From Lysobacterales bacterium 15-68-25 (GTDB lineage Bacteria > Pseudomonadota > Gammaproteobacteria > Xanthomonadales > Rhodanobacteraceae): DNA of 64,000 nucleotides. The notes under the pieces are model-generated. The model did no database searches. It had not been told where the DNA came from and saw only the letters and a program-made list of their open reading frames with translations. The position numbers and the translations under genes are program-made. Shown one piece after another: positions 48,905 to 59,685 of the stretch (its first letter is position 1; each line of letters starts with the position of its first letter). The stretch is taken from positions 1 through 64,000 of the forward strand of contig NCKB01000005.1 in assembly GCA_002279065.1 (NCBI GenBank), written 5' to 3'.

Positions 48905-49693
48905 TCAGCGCGCCAGCGAGCGCTCGCTGCGCTCGAGGAACTCCAGCATCGCGCGTACGTCCTCGCTGTCCTGAGCCTGCGCGGCAAGCTGCTCGCGCGC
49001 CTCGGTCAGGCTGAGGCCCGCCATGTACAGCGTGCGGTAGGCGCGCTTGATCGCCGAGATGCGGGTGCTGTCGAAGCCGCGGCGCTTGAGGCCCTCGCTG
49101 TTGATGCCACGCGGGCGGCCGCGGGTCTCGTTGGCCATCATGACGAACGGCGGCACGTCGCTGCCGACCAGGCAGCCCATGCCGATGAAGGCGTGCGCAC
49201 CGACCTTGCAGAACTGGTGCACGCCGGCGTAGCCGGAGACGATCACCCAGTCGCCGATCTCCGCGTGCCCGGCCAGCGCCGAGTAGTTGGAGAAAACCAC
49301 GTGGTTGCCGACCTGGCAGTCGTGCGCGACATGCACGTAGGCGAGCAGCCAGTTGTCGTCGCCGATGCGGGTGATGCCGCCGCCGTCGCCGGTGCCGCGG
49401 TTGATGGTGACGAATTCGCGGATCAGGTTGCGGTCGCCGATCACCAGCTCGGTGCGCTCGCCCTTGAACTTCTTGTCCTGCGGTGCACCGCCGAGCGAGG
49501 CGAACTGGCTGATGCGGTTGTCGCGACCGATGCGGGTCGGGCCCTCGATCACCACGTGCGGGCCGACCACGGTGCCGGCGCCGATCTCCACGTCCGGCCC
49601 GATCACCGTGTATGCGCCGATGCTGACGTTGTCGCCCAGAACGACCGAGGGATCGATCTGGGCGGTGGGGTGGATCGACGCGGCGTGGATCAT
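48905..49693 (-). CDS. lpxA: UDP-N-acetylglucosamine acyltransferase
   Basis: First enzyme of lipid A synthesis. The 262-residue left-handed beta-helix protein has hexapeptide repeats ([16 protein letters not shown]), the catalytic His region [14 protein letters not shown] and the C-terminal helical bundle. ATG 49693 ([16 protein letters not shown]) overlaps the fabZ stop as ATGA; seven upstream codons in frame are not used. Confidence 0.98.
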   Translation of the reverse strand: MIHAASIHPTAQIDPSVVLGDNVSIGAYTVIGPDVEIGAGTVVGPHVVIEGPTRIGRDNRISQFASLGGAPQDKKFKGERTELVIGDRNLIREFVTINRGTGDGGGITRIGDDNWLLAYVHVAHDCQVGNHVVFSNYSALAGHAEIGDWVIVSGYAGVHQFCKVGAHAFIGMGCLVGSDVPPFVMMANETRGRPRGINSEGLKRRGFDSTRISAIKRAYRTLYMAGLSLTEAREQLAAQAQDSEDVRAMLEFLERSERSLAR

Positions 49694-50163
49694 TTGTCGG
49701 ACCTCGCCGCGCACATCAGCTCGCAGCTGGCCACTTCCTTGCCGTCCACCAGGGTGCGCGCGATGAACAGGCCCATGCCACGCATCAGGCGCTTGAGCGA
49801 GACCTCCATGCGCAATTGGTCGCCCGGCACCACCGGGCAGGCGAAGCGGGCGTTGTCGATCTTCGCCAGGTAGAACAAGGGGCTGCCCAGGTCACCCTTC
49901 AACCGGCTGGAAATCTGGGTGAGCAGGCCGGCGCTCTGTGCCATCGCCTCGACGATCAGCACGCCCGGCATCACCGGGTGGCCGGGGAAGTGGCCCTGGA
50001 AGAACGGCTCGTTCATCGTCACGTTCTTCAGCGTCACCACGCTGGTGTCCGGGACCAGTTCGATCACCCGGTCGACCAGCAGGAACGGGTAGCGGTGGGG
50101 CAGCAGCTGCTGGATCTGTTCCACGCCGACCGGCAGGCTGAATTCCGCTGCGTAATCACTCAT
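49690..50163 (-). CDS. fabZ: 3-hydroxyacyl-ACP dehydratase FabZ
   Basis: Dehydrates hydroxyacyl-ACP and competes with LpxD/LpxA for the same acyl donors. The 157-residue hot-dog protein has [14 protein letters not shown] and the catalytic [23 protein letters not shown] 50163 ([11 protein letters not shown]) overlaps the lpxD stop by eight bases. Confidence 0.98.
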   Translation of the reverse strand: MSDYAAEFSLPVGVEQIQQLLPHRYPFLLVDRVIELVPDTSVVTLKNVTMNEPFFQGHFPGHPVMPGVLIVEAMAQSAGLLTQISSRLKGDLGSPLFYLAKIDNARFACPVVPGDQLRMEVSLKRLMRGMGLFIARTLVDGKEVASCELMCAARSDK

Positions 50164-51184
50164 TGTTGCTGTCCTTCTCCAGCGCCGCGAGGCGGCGCGC
50201 ATAGTCGTCGAGATGCTTGAAGCGGGCGGCGTTCTTGCGCCATTGCCGGTTGTCCTGCAGCGGCGTCCCCGAGGAGTATTCGCCCGGCTCGCGGATCGAA
50301 TGGGTAACCAGGCTCTTGGCCGTAATGGTAACCCGGTCGGCCACCTCCAGATGGCCAAGCACGCCGGCGTTCCCGCCGATCATGCAGTAGCGCCCGATCT
50401 TGGCGCTGCCGGCCACCGCGGCGCAGCCGGCCAGTGCCGTGTGTGCGCCGATGTGAACGTTGTGGGCGATCTGGATCTGGTTGTCCAGGCGCACGTCCTC
50501 CTCGAGCACGGTGTCGTCCAGCGCGCCGCGGTCGATGGTGGTGTTGGCGCCGATCTCGCAGTCGTCGCCGATGCGTACGCCGCCGAGCTGGGGCAGCTTG
50601 ATCCAGTGGTCGCGGTCGAAGGCAAGGCCGAAGCCGTCCGAGCCGATCACCGCGCCCGGATGCACCAGCACCCGCTTGCCCAGGGTGACGCGCGTGACCA
50701 GGGTGACCCGTGCCACCAGCCGCGACTGCGCGCCGACCGTGCAGCCCTCGCCGATGATGCAGTGCGGGCCGAGCACGGCGCCGTCCTCGACCACCGCGCC
50801 GGCCTCCACCACGCAGCAGGGGCCGATGCTGGCGGTCGGGCTGACCCGCGCCGTCGGCGCCACCACGGCGCTGGGATGGATGCCCGCCGGCGCGGCAGGC
50901 AGGTGCTCGAACAGCGCGGCTATCTTCGCGTAGGCGACGTAGGGGTCGCGGGCGACCAGCGCCGTGGTCGGGCACTGCGCTGCGTCGGCTTCGCGCAGCA
51001 CCACCACGCCGGCGCGGGTGCCGGCGAGCTGGCCGGCGTACTTGCTGTTGGACAGGAAGGTGAGCTGGCTCGGGCCGGCGCCGGCCAGCGTGCCGACGCC
51101 GTCGATCACGCGTGCGGCGTCGCCGTGGGCGACGAGGCCGAAGCGATCGGCCAGCTCACCGACCGTGTATGGATTCGCGCTCAT
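50156..51184 (-). CDS. lpxD: UDP-3-O-acylglucosamine N-acyltransferase
   Basis: Third step of lipid A synthesis. The 342-residue protein has a uridine-binding N-terminal domain, beta-helix repeats and the catalytic His region [19 protein letters not shown] precedes the ATG at 51184 ([15 protein letters not shown]); an ATG eight codons earlier is less likely. The gene usually found between bamA and lpxD, skp, is missing. Confidence 0.98.
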   Translation of the reverse strand: MSANPYTVGELADRFGLVAHGDAARVIDGVGTLAGAGPSQLTFLSNSKYAGQLAGTRAGVVVLREADAAQCPTTALVARDPYVAYAKIAALFEHLPAAPAGIHPSAVVAPTARVSPTASIGPCCVVEAGAVVEDGAVLGPHCIIGEGCTVGAQSRLVARVTLVTRVTLGKRVLVHPGAVIGSDGFGLAFDRDHWIKLPQLGGVRIGDDCEIGANTTIDRGALDDTVLEEDVRLDNQIQIAHNVHIGAHTALAGCAAVAGSAKIGRYCMIGGNAGVLGHLEVADRVTITAKSLVTHSIREPGEYSSGTPLQDNRQWRKNAARFKHLDDYARRLAALEKDSNNE

Positions 51185-51263
51185 GGATGCTCCGGGAAAG
51201 CGCGCCATTGTAGGCGACCCGGGCGCGGGTGTCCGTGCGCGGGCGAAGGGAGGGGGCGGAAAC

Positions 51264-51293
51264 GCGAAAGCGCGGCCGGAGCCGCGCTTTCGC
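51264..51293 (-). terminator. Hairpin between bamA and lpxD
   Basis: GCGAAAGCGCGGC (51264-51276) and GCCGCGCTTTCGC (51281-51293) form a perfect 13-bp stem around a 4-base loop, followed on the - strand by only three Ts. It partly separates bamA from the lipid A genes. Confidence 0.65.
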
Positions 51294-51321
51294 AGTGGTA
51301 CTGCAGTCGCGTCCGGATCGG

Positions 51322-53724
51322 TCAGAACTGGCTGCCGAAGGTGAACTGGATGCGCTCCTCGTACGGACGGTCGGCCGGCTTGGAGCGGATCGGCGTGGCG
51401 AAGTTGATGATCAGCGGACCGATCGGCGCCTGCCAGTGCAGCGAGATACCGGCCGAGGCGCGCAGGTCGCCCGCCTTGAAGCTCTGGTAGTCCTTGTATG
51501 CGTTGCCGACGTCCATGAACAGCGACACGCGGGCGGTGTTGATGTCCTTGAGGAACGGCAGCGGCAGGTACAACTCGGACGTTCCAAGCACCTTGAAGGC
51601 ACCGCCGATCGGCTGCGCGTACTGGTAGTAGCTGCCCGTGCAGTAGCCGTTGGAGCTCGGCTGGATCGCATGACCGCTGGCGTCCGTGCCGGAGCACACG
51701 CGCGGGCCCAGGGTGTTGTCCTGGAAGCCGCGCACGTCGCGCACGCCGCCGGAGTAGAAGTTCTGCCAGAACGGATAGTCGAGCGGCTGGCCGGCCGCGT
51801 ACTGGCCGAACGAACTCTTGTAGGTCTGGCTGCCGTAGGTGGCGCCGTACTGGGCCTGGCCATCGAGGTACAGCACGAAGCCGGCGCCGATCGGCCAGTA
51901 GTGGTTCGCTTCCGCGCTGACGCGGAAGTGCTGCACGGTGGAGCCGGGCAGGGCCACGTCGCTGGACACCGAGAGCAGGCCGCCGCGGGTCGGTGCCCAG
52001 TAGCCGTTGCGGGTGTCGTGGTTCCAGCCCAGCGTGCCGGTCCACTCGTGGATGGTCTTGTGGCCGAGCGCGTTCTGGTAGTCCAGCAGCACCTGCGGGC
52101 TGTAGCCCGGGTACAGGTTGATCTTGTTGCTGCTGACGCCGAGGCCGACGCGCAGGCTGTCGAACTCGGTGATCGGGATGCCCAGGAAGGTGGAGAACGA
52201 CTTCGCGCTGGTGGCGTAGTTGGCGAAATCGGTGTTGCCGTAGTCGGTCTTGGAGTAGCCGAGCGTGTAGCCGATACCGATGCCGCTGTCGGTCAGGAAC
52301 GGGTTGTAGTAGCTGGCGTTGACGCGCTTGTAGTAGGTGCTGGTCTCGGCGCCCACGCTGAAGCTGTCGCCGGTGCCGAGGAAGTTGTTCTGCGACACCG
52401 ACGCGGACAGGATGATGCCCGAGTACTGCGAATAGCCCACGCCGAACTGCAGGCTGCCGGCGGACTGCTCCTCCACCTTCACCGTGACGTCGACCTGATC
52501 CTGGCTGCCGGGCACGCGCTGCTTGTCGATGTCGACCTTCTTGAAGTAGCCGAGCTGCTGCAGGCGGATCTTCGAGCGGTCGATCAGTGCCTGCGAGTAC
52601 CAGGAGCCCTCCAGCTGGCGCATCTGGCGACGAAGCACGTCGTCCTCGGTGCGGGTGTTGCCCTGGAAGATCACGCGGCGCACGTACACGCGCTGGCCCG
52701 GCTCGATGTAGAAGGTCAGGTCGACGGTGCGCTTTTCCTTGTCCAGCTTCGGCACCGGCGTCACTTTGGCGTAGGCGAAGCCGAGGTTGGCCAGGATGCC
52801 CTTGATGGCATTGGAGGTGCCCTCCACGGCGGCGCGGTTGAACTTGTCGCCGGTCTTGACGAACACCAGTTGCCGCAGGGTCTTCTCCGGCAGGATCAGC
52901 TTGCCCAGCAGGTGCACGTCGGAAACGGTGTAGACCTCGCCTTCCTTGATGCTGGCGGCGATGTACATCGCGCGCTTGTCGGGCGAGATGGTGACCTGGG
53001 TGGAGTCCACGCCGAAGTCGGCGTAGCCGCGGTTCATGTAGTAGGACTGCAGCTTCTCCAGGTCGCCAGAGAGCTTCTCGCGCGAGTACTGGTCGTTCTT
53101 CGAGTACCAGGACATCCAGTTGGTGGTGCCGGACTCGAAGTTGTCCTCGATCTGCTTGTCGGTGAACTTGGTGTTGCCGACGATGTTGATTTCCTTGATC
53201 TTGGCGACCTTGCCCTCGCGGATCTCGATGTCCAGCGCCACGCGGTTGCGGTCCAGCCGGGTCACGTGCGGGTCGATCGAGACGTTGTACTTGCCGCGGT
53301 TGTAGTACTGGGTGATCAGCTCCTGCTTCACGCGGTCCAGCGACAGCCGGTCGAAGGTCTCGCCCTCGGACAGGCCGATCTCCTTGAGGCCCTTGCGCAG
53401 GTCTTCTTCCTTGATGTCCTTGTTGCCGCGGATGGTCAGCTTGGCGATCGAGGGACGCTCCACCACCTTGATCACCAGGATGTTGCCCTCCCGGCTCATC
53501 TCCACGTCGCTGAAGAAGTGCGTGTTGTAGAGGGCGCGGATGGCCCGCTGGGCCTCGTCCTCGGTGAACTGGTCGCCCTTGTTCACCGGCAGGTAGTTGT
53601 AGACCGTGCCCGCCGAGATCCGGCTCAGGCCGTCGATGCGGATGTCGGACACGACGAACGGCTCGAAGGCCACCGCGTTGGCGGAGAGAGAGGCAAGCAG
53701 GAGCAGGGCGGCGATACGCTTCAT
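51322..53724 (-). CDS. bamA: Outer membrane protein assembly factor BamA
   Basis: Inserts beta-barrel proteins into the outer membrane. The 800-residue product has a signal peptide ending near SANA, five POTRA domains over about 25-420, and a C-terminal 16-strand barrel. The conserved VRGF motif of loop 6 is present ([14 protein letters not shown]), and the chain ends in Phe (FTFGSQF). It lies 171 bases after rseP, with no clear sigma-E promoter found in that gap. Confidence 0.98.
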   Translation of the reverse strand: MKRIAALLLLASLSANAVAFEPFVVSDIRIDGLSRISAGTVYNYLPVNKGDQFTEDEAQRAIRALYNTHFFSDVEMSREGNILVIKVVERPSIAKLTIRGNKDIKEEDLRKGLKEIGLSEGETFDRLSLDRVKQELITQYYNRGKYNVSIDPHVTRLDRNRVALDIEIREGKVAKIKEINIVGNTKFTDKQIEDNFESGTTNWMSWYSKNDQYSREKLSGDLEKLQSYYMNRGYADFGVDSTQVTISPDKRAMYIAASIKEGEVYTVSDVHLLGKLILPEKTLRQLVFVKTGDKFNRAAVEGTSNAIKGILANLGFAYAKVTPVPKLDKEKRTVDLTFYIEPGQRVYVRRVIFQGNTRTEDDVLRRQMRQLEGSWYSQALIDRSKIRLQQLGYFKKVDIDKQRVPGSQDQVDVTVKVEEQSAGSLQFGVGYSQYSGIILSASVSQNNFLGTGDSFSVGAETSTYYKRVNASYYNPFLTDSGIGIGYTLGYSKTDYGNTDFANYATSAKSFSTFLGIPITEFDSLRVGLGVSSNKINLYPGYSPQVLLDYQNALGHKTIHEWTGTLGWNHDTRNGYWAPTRGGLLSVSSDVALPGSTVQHFRVSAEANHYWPIGAGFVLYLDGQAQYGATYGSQTYKSSFGQYAAGQPLDYPFWQNFYSGGVRDVRGFQDNTLGPRVCSGTDASGHAIQPSSNGYCTGSYYQYAQPIGGAFKVLGTSELYLPLPFLKDINTARVSLFMDVGNAYKDYQSFKAGDLRASAGISLHWQAPIGPLIINFATPIRSKPADRPYEERIQFTFGSQF

Positions 53725-53895
53725 CGTCGATTCCGTTGGGTTATTTCGACGGGGCGATCATGGCGATCGTCCCGGACAAGGCATGGCGCAAGAGCATATC
53801 CGGCGTGCGGTCACGTCCGCCTGCACCGGCGGCGCGTGGCGCTCCGTTCCGGAGCTGGCCGTACGAGCCGGCGTCATGGGCGGAACGAGGATCCG

Positions 53896-55242
53896 TCACG
53901 ACAGCAGGATGCGATGGAGGTCGTTGTAGAACGCCAGGCCCATCATCGTGAACAGCAGGGCGAGTCCGACGTACTGGCCGGCGATCATGGTCCGCTCGCT
54001 GACCGGGCTGCCCTTGACCAACTCGATAAGGTAATACAGCAGATGACCCCCATCCAAGAGCGGGATGGGCAGCAGGTTGAGGATGCACAGGCTGAGCGAG
54101 ACCATGCCCAGGAAGTTGAGGAACCAGGCCGGTCCCATGCTGGCCGACTGGTTGGCCACCTGGGCGATGCCGATCACGCCGGACAGGTTCCGGGTCGAGG
54201 CCTCGCCGACCAGCATCTTGCCGATCATGCGGAAGGTCTGGGTGGCGCTGTCCCAGGTCGTCGCGAGCGACTCGTGCATCGCCCGCAGCGGTCCGTAGCG
54301 CTGGATCGCGGTCTCGGCGGCGGGCGCAAGCACGCCGATCACCCAGTTCGAGGGTTGCCCTTCCAGCGATTCCTCGCGCGCGACCACGGTCAGCGGCACC
54401 TGGCGGCCATCGCGCCGGACCACGAAGGCCAGCGAGGGCGACTTCGGCGCCTGCTCGCGGATCGCCTTCTGCAGTTCGGCGTAGTTGGCCACCGGCTGGC
54501 CGTCGACGCTGAGAACGAGGTCGCCGGCCTGCATGCCGCCGAGTGCGGCCGGCTTGCCGGGCATCACCGTGCCGATGACCGGAGGTGCCGGCGCGAGCGA
54601 GAGCCCCACGCGGTCCAGGTATTGACCCACGTCCTGGCCGGCGGGCAGCCGGTCGAGCGGCAGGATCAGGTCGCGTTCGCGGCCGTCAGTGCCTCGCACG
54701 CGCACAGCGAGCGGGTCCCGCCCGAGCAGGGCGTCGACCAGGTCGTCGGTGACACCGGACCAGGTGGCGATCCGGTGGCCGTCGATGGCCAGGATGCGGT
54801 CGCCGGTCCGCAGGCCAGCCTCGGCGGCCATGCTGTGCGGCGCGGCAGCGACCACCGGCACGGCGTCCGGGCGGCCGATCATGAACATCGTCCAGAACGC
54901 GGCTACCGCGAAGATCAGGTTGAACGCGGGGCCGGCAGCGACGATGGCGATGCGTTTCCATACCGGCTTGCCGGTGAATTCCTCCGAACCCAGCGCCGGG
55001 TCCACGTCACCCTCGCGGGCATCGAGCATCTTCACGTAGCCGCCGAGCGGGATCATCGCGACCTGGTACTCGGTGCCGTCCCGGCCGACCCGCTTCCAGA
55101 TCGCCTTGCCGAAGCCGACCGAGAAGCGCAGCACCTTCACGCCGCAGCGCCGCGCGACCCAGAAGTGGCCGAATTCGTGAAAGGTCACCAGCACGCCAAG
55201 CGTGACCAGCAACCAGAACACCGAGCCGAAAAAAGGATTCAT
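53896..55242 (-). CDS. rseP: Site-2 protease RseP
   Basis: An intramembrane zinc protease that cuts RseA to release sigma-E. The 448-residue product has HEFGH (residues 22-26) in the first membrane helix, two PDZ domains (about 110-290) and the second active-site motif NLLPIPLLDGGH. ATG 55242 is the family start; the open frame upstream is antisense-like. It follows dxr by 13 bases. Confidence 0.98.
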   Translation of the reverse strand: MNPFFGSVFWLLVTLGVLVTFHEFGHFWVARRCGVKVLRFSVGFGKAIWKRVGRDGTEYQVAMIPLGGYVKMLDAREGDVDPALGSEEFTGKPVWKRIAIVAAGPAFNLIFAVAAFWTMFMIGRPDAVPVVAAAPHSMAAEAGLRTGDRILAIDGHRIATWSGVTDDLVDALLGRDPLAVRVRGTDGRERDLILPLDRLPAGQDVGQYLDRVGLSLAPAPPVIGTVMPGKPAALGGMQAGDLVLSVDGQPVANYAELQKAIREQAPKSPSLAFVVRRDGRQVPLTVVAREESLEGQPSNWVIGVLAPAAETAIQRYGPLRAMHESLATTWDSATQTFRMIGKMLVGEASTRNLSGVIGIAQVANQSASMGPAWFLNFLGMVSLSLCILNLLPIPLLDGGHLLYYLIELVKGSPVSERTMIAGQYVGLALLFTMMGLAFYNDLHRILLS

Positions 55243-55255
55243 CGATAAGAGCTTA

Positions 55256-56431
55256 TCAGCATGCGTGGCGGAGGATGCGCCGGGCAGCGGCACGTGCCAT
55301 GCGGTCGCGTTCAACCAGGGTCTGGACATCGACCACGGCTTCGGCCGGCAGTTCCGCCAGCACGCTTTCCACCACGTTGGCGATGTCGAGGAAACCCAGC
55401 GCGCCGGCCAGGAACGCTTCCACCGCCACCTCGTTGGCGGCATTGAGGATGGCCGGGGCGTCTCCGCCCGCGCGCAGCGCGTCGAACGCCAGCGCCAGGC
55501 AGCGGAAGGTGGTGGTGTCCGGGCGTTCGAACTGCAGCGGTGCCAGCGCGGCCAGGTCCAGCGGGGCGACACCGGTGTCGATCCGCTCCGGCCAGGCCAG
55601 CGCGTGGCCGATCGCCGTGCGCATGTCCGGGTTGCCGAGCTGGGCCAGCACCGAGCCGTCCAGGTAGTCCACCATCGAATGGATCAGGCTTTGCGGGTGC
55701 ACCAGCACCTCGATGGCGTCGGCCGGCGCACCGAACAGATGGTGCGCCTCGATGACCTCCAGGCCCTTGTTCATCAGGGTGGCCGAGTCGACCGAGATCT
55801 TCCGGCCCATCACCCAGTTTGGGTGGGCGCAGGCCTGGTCGGGGGTGATGTGCGCCAGCTCGGCGCGGCTGCGGCCGCGGAACGGGCCACCGGACGCGGT
55901 CAGGATCAGTCGCCGGACGCCGGTTTTCGCCAGGTCGGGACGCCCGCCGGGCAGGCACTGGAAGATCGCGTTGTGCTCGGAGTCCACCGGGATCAGCTCG
56001 CCGCCGCCCTCGCGCAGCGCGGCCAGCAGCAGCGGGCCGGCCATCACGATCGACTCCTTGTTGGCCAGCAGCAGGCGCTTGCCGGTCCTCGCGGCAGCCA
56101 GGGTGGAGTCCAGTCCGGCGGCACCGACGATGGCGGCGACCACGGTATCGCACCGCGGTCCGGCCGCCGCCTGCGCCACAGCCTCGGGACCGCTGGCCAC
56201 CTCGCAGCGCACGCCGGCCGCAGCGAGGCCCTTGGCCAGCGCGGGCTCCAGCGCCGGGTCGGCGATCACCGCCAGCTCCGGCCGGTGCGTCACGCACAGC
56301 GCCACCAGTGCGTCGACCTGTCGATGCGCGACCAGCACGCTGGCGCGGAAGCGATCCGGGTGGCGCGCGATGACGTCGAGGGTGCTGCCGCCGATCGAGC
56401 CGGTGGCGCCGAAGACTCCGACCTGCCTCAT
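55256..56431 (-). CDS. dxr: 1-deoxy-D-xylulose 5-phosphate reductoisomerase
   Basis: Second step of the MEP isoprenoid pathway and target of fosmidomycin. The 391-residue product has [18 protein letters not shown] for NADPH, then [14 protein letters not shown] and [12 protein letters not shown]. Its ATG overlaps the cdsA stop (ATGA). In E. coli dxr lies before uppS; here it follows cdsA. Confidence 0.98.
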   Translation of the reverse strand: MRQVGVFGATGSIGGSTLDVIARHPDRFRASVLVAHRQVDALVALCVTHRPELAVIADPALEPALAKGLAAAGVRCEVASGPEAVAQAAAGPRCDTVVAAIVGAAGLDSTLAAARTGKRLLLANKESIVMAGPLLLAALREGGGELIPVDSEHNAIFQCLPGGRPDLAKTGVRRLILTASGGPFRGRSRAELAHITPDQACAHPNWVMGRKISVDSATLMNKGLEVIEAHHLFGAPADAIEVLVHPQSLIHSMVDYLDGSVLAQLGNPDMRTAIGHALAWPERIDTGVAPLDLAALAPLQFERPDTTTFRCLALAFDALRAGGDAPAILNAANEVAVEAFLAGALGFLDIANVVESVLAELPAEAVVDVQTLVERDRMARAAARRILRHAC

Positions 56432-57258
56432 GACAGCTGCACGACGCCGAGCAGCCACAGGCCCAGGGCGAACACCGGCATGGCAGCGAACACACTGTCG
56501 AGGCGGTCGAGCAGGCCGCCGTGGCCGGGAAACAGGTGGCCGGAGTCCTTCACCTGGGCGTGGCGCTTCATCAGACTCTCGACCAGGTCGCCGACGATGG
56601 AGACCGCCACCGTGATCGCCGCCAGCACCACCAGGCCGGCCAGCCGCGCGTCATGCACGCCCAGCAGCCAGCCACCGATCGCGACGACCAGGCCGGCGGC
56701 GACGAAGGCGCCGTACACGCCGGCCCAGGTCTTACCGGGGCTGATCTGCGGCGCCAGCTTGCGCTTGCCGAAGAAGCGGCCGGAGAAATAGGCGCCGATG
56801 TCGGCCGCCCAGACGATCGCCAGGCCGAGGAAGGTCCACCAGTGGCCGTGCGGCACGGTGCGATGGATCAGCACCAGGCCGGCCCACGCCGGCACCATCA
56901 CGAAGACGCCGGCCAGCAGTTTCAGGCGCCGGTTCTCCGGCGTCGGGGCGGCGCCGAAGGAGAAATGCCGCAGCCACGCCGACGCAACGCCCCACCAGGC
57001 CACGCCCAGCAACGCCATCACCGCCCACAGCCACGGCGCGCGGCTCCAGCCGGCGGCGGCGTACACCAGCGCCAGCGCCAGCAGCATCGCGACGCGGGCG
57101 GCCATGTTGTCCAGCCCGCTCAGGCGCATCCACTCCCAGGCGCTGGCCAGGAACGCGATCGCCACGATCGCCGCGAACATCGGCGTGCCCGGCCCGAGGA
57201 TGATGAACAGGGCCAAGGGGAGCAGCAGCAGGGCGGTGAGGATGCGCTGGAGCAGCAT
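56428..57258 (-). CDS. cdsA: Phosphatidate cytidylyltransferase
   Basis: Makes CDP-diacylglycerol for all phospholipids. A 276-residue polytopic membrane protein with the C-terminal signature [22 protein letters not shown] 57258 ([15 protein letters not shown]) follows AAGGAA; the open frame extends 57 codons upstream as antisense to uppS. Confidence 0.97.
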   Translation of the reverse strand: MLLQRILTALLLLPLALFIILGPGTPMFAAIVAIAFLASAWEWMRLSGLDNMAARVAMLLALALVYAAAGWSRAPWLWAVMALLGVAWWGVASAWLRHFSFGAAPTPENRRLKLLAGVFVMVPAWAGLVLIHRTVPHGHWWTFLGLAIVWAADIGAYFSGRFFGKRKLAPQISPGKTWAGVYGAFVAAGLVVAIGGWLLGVHDARLAGLVVLAAITVAVSIVGDLVESLMKRHAQVKDSGHLFPGHGGLLDRLDSVFAAMPVFALGLWLLGVVQLS

Positions 57259-57275
57259 GGAATTCCTTGGAGTCG

Positions 57276-58016
57276 TCAGGGCGGGGGCGCGGCAGTCAGC
57301 TGGTCGCTGGTGCGCCCGTAGCGGCGCTCGCGGCGGGCAAAGTCGTCGATGGCCAGAGCCAGGCTGGCCTGGTCGAAGTCCGGCCACAGGGTATCGGTGA
57401 AGTACAGCTCGGCGTATGCGGCTTGCCACAGCAGGAAGTTGCTGATGCGCTGTTCACCGCCGGTGCGGATGAACAGGTCCAGCGGCGGCAGGTCGGCCAG
57501 GCACATCCACCGGCCCAGCATCGCTTCGTCGAGCGCCCCGGCAGCCAGCTCGCCACGGGCGACTGCCTGGGCGGCCTGGCGTGCCGCCTGCACGATGTCC
57601 CAGCGTCCGCCGTAGTTGACCGCGATGCTCAGTTGCAGCCGGGTGTTGCCGGCGGTGCGTTCCATCGCGTTGCCCATGCGCTGCTGCAGGTCCTGACCGA
57701 AGCTCGTCAATTCGCCGATGAAGCGCACGCGCACGCCTTGGGCGTGCAGTTCGTCCACTTCCTTGTCCAGTGCGCGCAGGAACAGCGACATCAGTGCGCT
57801 GACCTCGTCTTCGGGACGCCGCCAGTTCTCGCTGGAAAAGGCGAACAGCGTGAGCGCCTCGACCCCTTGCCGGATGCAGCCCTCGATCACCTCGCGCACC
57901 GCCTTGCGCCCGGCGTTGTGGCCGAAGCTGCGTGGCTGGAGACGCGCCTTGGCCCAGCGGCCGTTGCCGTCCATCACGATGGCGATGTGGCGGGGCACCC
58001 GCGCCGGCGCGTTCAT
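57276..58016 (-). CDS. uppS: Undecaprenyl diphosphate synthase (cis-prenyltransferase)
   Basis: Makes the C55 lipid carrier for peptidoglycan and O-antigen. The 246-residue product has the catalytic HIAIVMDGNGRWAK near residues 10-23, then GHNAGRKAVREVI and the C-terminal LFIRTGGEQRISNFLLWQ. It lies 43 bases after frr. Confidence 0.98.
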   Translation of the reverse strand: MNAPARVPRHIAIVMDGNGRWAKARLQPRSFGHNAGRKAVREVIEGCIRQGVEALTLFAFSSENWRRPEDEVSALMSLFLRALDKEVDELHAQGVRVRFIGELTSFGQDLQQRMGNAMERTAGNTRLQLSIAVNYGGRWDIVQAARQAAQAVARGELAAGALDEAMLGRWMCLADLPPLDLFIRTGGEQRISNFLLWQAAYAELYFTDTLWPDFDQASLALAIDDFARRERRYGRTSDQLTAAPPP

Positions 58017-58059
58017 GCGCGCGGGTACCGGCCGGGCGGGGCAGGCGAGTGCGGCACCG

Positions 58060-58617
58060 TCAGATGCTCAGCAGCTCTTCTTCCTTGTGCTTGACCACCG
58101 CGTCGACTTCCTTCACGAAACGGTCGGTGATCTTCTGGATCTCCTCGTCCGCCTTGCGCTCGTCGTCTTCGGTGATCTGCTTGTCCTTGCCCAGGTCCTT
58201 GATCTGCTGCAGGGCGTCGCGGCGGATGTTGCGGATCGCGATCTTGGCGTTCTCGCCCTCGTGGCCCACGTGCTTGGCCAGCTCGCGGCGGCGCTCCTCG
58301 GTGAGCGGCGGCATGTTGAGGCGGATCACGGTGCCGGCGGTGGTCGGCGTGATGCCGATGTCCGACGCCATCAGCGCCTTCTCGATGGTCGCCACCAGGC
58401 TCTTCTCGAACGGGGTGATGATGATCGAGCGCGAGTCGCCCAGCGCCACCGATGCCACCTGGTTCAGCGGCATGTCCGCGCCGTAGTAGGACACCTTGAT
58501 GTTGTCCACCAGCGCGGTGCTCGCGCGGCCGGTGCGCAGGCGCGTCAGGTCGTGCTTGAGCGCGTCGATGGTCTTGCCCATGCGGGTCTGGGCATCGGTC
58601 TTGATGTCGTTGATCAT
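58060..58617 (-). CDS. frr: Ribosome recycling factor
   Basis: With EF-G it splits post-termination ribosomes. The 185-residue product has the family sequence AQTRMGKTIDALKHDLTRLRTG and ends KHKEEELLSI. A -10-like TATACT (- strand, 58651-58656) lies 34 bases upstream without a good -35. Confidence 0.98.
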   Translation of the reverse strand: MINDIKTDAQTRMGKTIDALKHDLTRLRTGRASTALVDNIKVSYYGADMPLNQVASVALGDSRSIIITPFEKSLVATIEKALMASDIGITPTTAGTVIRLNMPPLTEERRRELAKHVGHEGENAKIAIRNIRRDALQQIKDLGKDKQITEDDERKADEEIQKITDRFVKEVDAVVKHKEEELLSI

Positions 58618-58663
58618 GGGGTGTCTTCCGGTGAATCAGGCGAGCCGGCAAGTATACCAGCGG

Positions 58664-58692
58664 TGCTGCGCCGCCCTCGGGGCAGCGCAGCA
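58664..58692 (-). terminator. Hairpin between pyrH and frr
   Basis: TGCTGCGC (58664-58671) pairs with GCGCAGCA (58685-58692), with a further CCC/GGG inside, starting eight bases after the pyrH stop. No U tract. Confidence 0.45.
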
Positions 58693-58699
58693 AGGCGGA

Positions 58700-59422
58700 T
58701 CAGTGGGTGCCTACGGTGGTGCCGATCGGCTCGCCGCGCATCACCCGCATCAGGTTGCCCGGCACGGTCATGTCGTAGATCACCATCGGCAGGCGGTGGT
58801 CGCGGCACAGCGCGATGGCGGCGGTATCCATCACCGCCAGCTTGCGCTCGATCACCTGGTCGTAGGTGAGGTGGTCGTAGCGGGTGGCGTCGGCGTGCTT
58901 GGCCGGGTCGGCGGTGTAGATGCCGTCGACCTTGGTCGCCTTCAGCAGCAGGTCCGCGCCCACCTCCACGGCGCGCAGCGCGGCGGCCGAGTCGGTGGTG
59001 AAGAACGGATTGCCGATGCCGGCGGCGAACAGCACGATGCGGCCCTTCTCGATGTGGCGGATGGCGCGGCGGCGGATGAAGTCCTCGGCCACGTCGTGGA
59101 TCGGCAGTGCACTCATCACGCGGGCGAAGCCGCCGCGCTTCTCGATCGCGTCCTGCATCGCCAGCGCGTTCATCACCGTGGCCAGCATGCCCATGTGATC
59201 GCCGGTGACCCGGTCCATCCCGGCCGCGGCCAGGCCGGCGCCACGGAAGATGTTGCCGCCGCCGATCACCACGCCGATTTCGACACCGGCCTTGCGCACT
59301 TCGAGGATTTCGTCGGCGAGGCGGCCGATCACCTTCGGATCGATGCCGTAGTCCTCGTCGCCCATCAGGGCTTCACCGGAGAGTTTGAGCAGGATGCGGC
59401 GGTACTTAAGCGGTTCGCTCAT
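58700..59422 (-). CDS. pyrH: UMP kinase
   Basis: Phosphorylates UMP to UDP. The 240-residue product has [28 protein letters not shown] and [13 protein letters not shown], the bacterial UMPK pattern. ATG 59422 with GGAG seven bases upstream is chosen over an open extension. Preceded by its own candidate promoter. Confidence 0.98.
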   Translation of the reverse strand: MSEPLKYRRILLKLSGEALMGDEDYGIDPKVIGRLADEILEVRKAGVEIGVVIGGGNIFRGAGLAAAGMDRVTGDHMGMLATVMNALAMQDAIEKRGGFARVMSALPIHDVAEDFIRRRAIRHIEKGRIVLFAAGIGNPFFTTDSAAALRAVEVGADLLLKATKVDGIYTADPAKHADATRYDHLTYDQVIERKLAVMDTAAIALCRDHRLPMVIYDMTVPGNLMRVMRGEPIGTTVGTH

Positions 59423-59455
59423 GGGGTCTCCGGATTGTGTGGGGCAAACCGTCAC

Positions 59456-59484
59456 ATTGTAGCCGGCCGCAGGTCGGCGGTTAA
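59456..59484 (-). promoter_or_regulatory. Candidate pyrH promoter
   Basis: On the - strand TTAACC (59479-59484) and TACAAT (59456-59461) are 17 bases apart. The start site would be near 59449, giving a leader of about 27 nt. It lies just after two tsf terminators, which supports it. Confidence 0.6.
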
Positions 59485-59516
59485 GCTGGAATGCGCCCTG
59501 TCGACCCGATCCGGGC

Positions 59517-59540
59517 AAAAAAAGCCGTCTTTGGGCGGCT
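59517..59540 (-). terminator. Second terminator after tsf
   Basis: On the - strand a 7-bp stem with one G-T pair (AGCCGCC with GGCGGCT-like arms, 59523-59529 and 59534-59540) is followed by a run of seven Ts (59517-59523). Confidence 0.8.
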
Positions 59541-59636
59541 CGGGGTGACCGGTCCGTCAGCTCGATGCTGGTTCGCGGCGTGGCCCCTGCCGGGGTGTCG
59601 GGTCAGGGGCGGCGCGGGGCTGCTCCGGGGGAAATG

Positions 59637-59663
59637 AAAAAGCCGCGGTTTCCCGCGGCTTTT
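59637..59663 (-). terminator. First terminator after tsf
   Basis: AAAAGCCGCGG (59638-59648) pairs with CCGCGGCTTTT (59653-59663) around a 4-base loop; five Ts follow on the - strand. It lies 23 bases after the tsf stop and would also work on the other strand. Confidence 0.9.
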
Positions 59664-59685
59664 CCGTACTACCGGGCGGTGAGGA

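Noticed and set aside
53725-53895. Sigma-E promoter between rseP and bamA
   Set aside because: No GAACTT/TCTGA-like pair could be found with proper spacing.
51229-55248. A 1339-residue open frame antisense to bamA and rseP
   Set aside because: It crosses two well-supported genes and has no recognisable domain.
55202-56791. A 529-residue + strand frame across dxr and cdsA
   Set aside because: Antisense to two conserved genes, with no domain.
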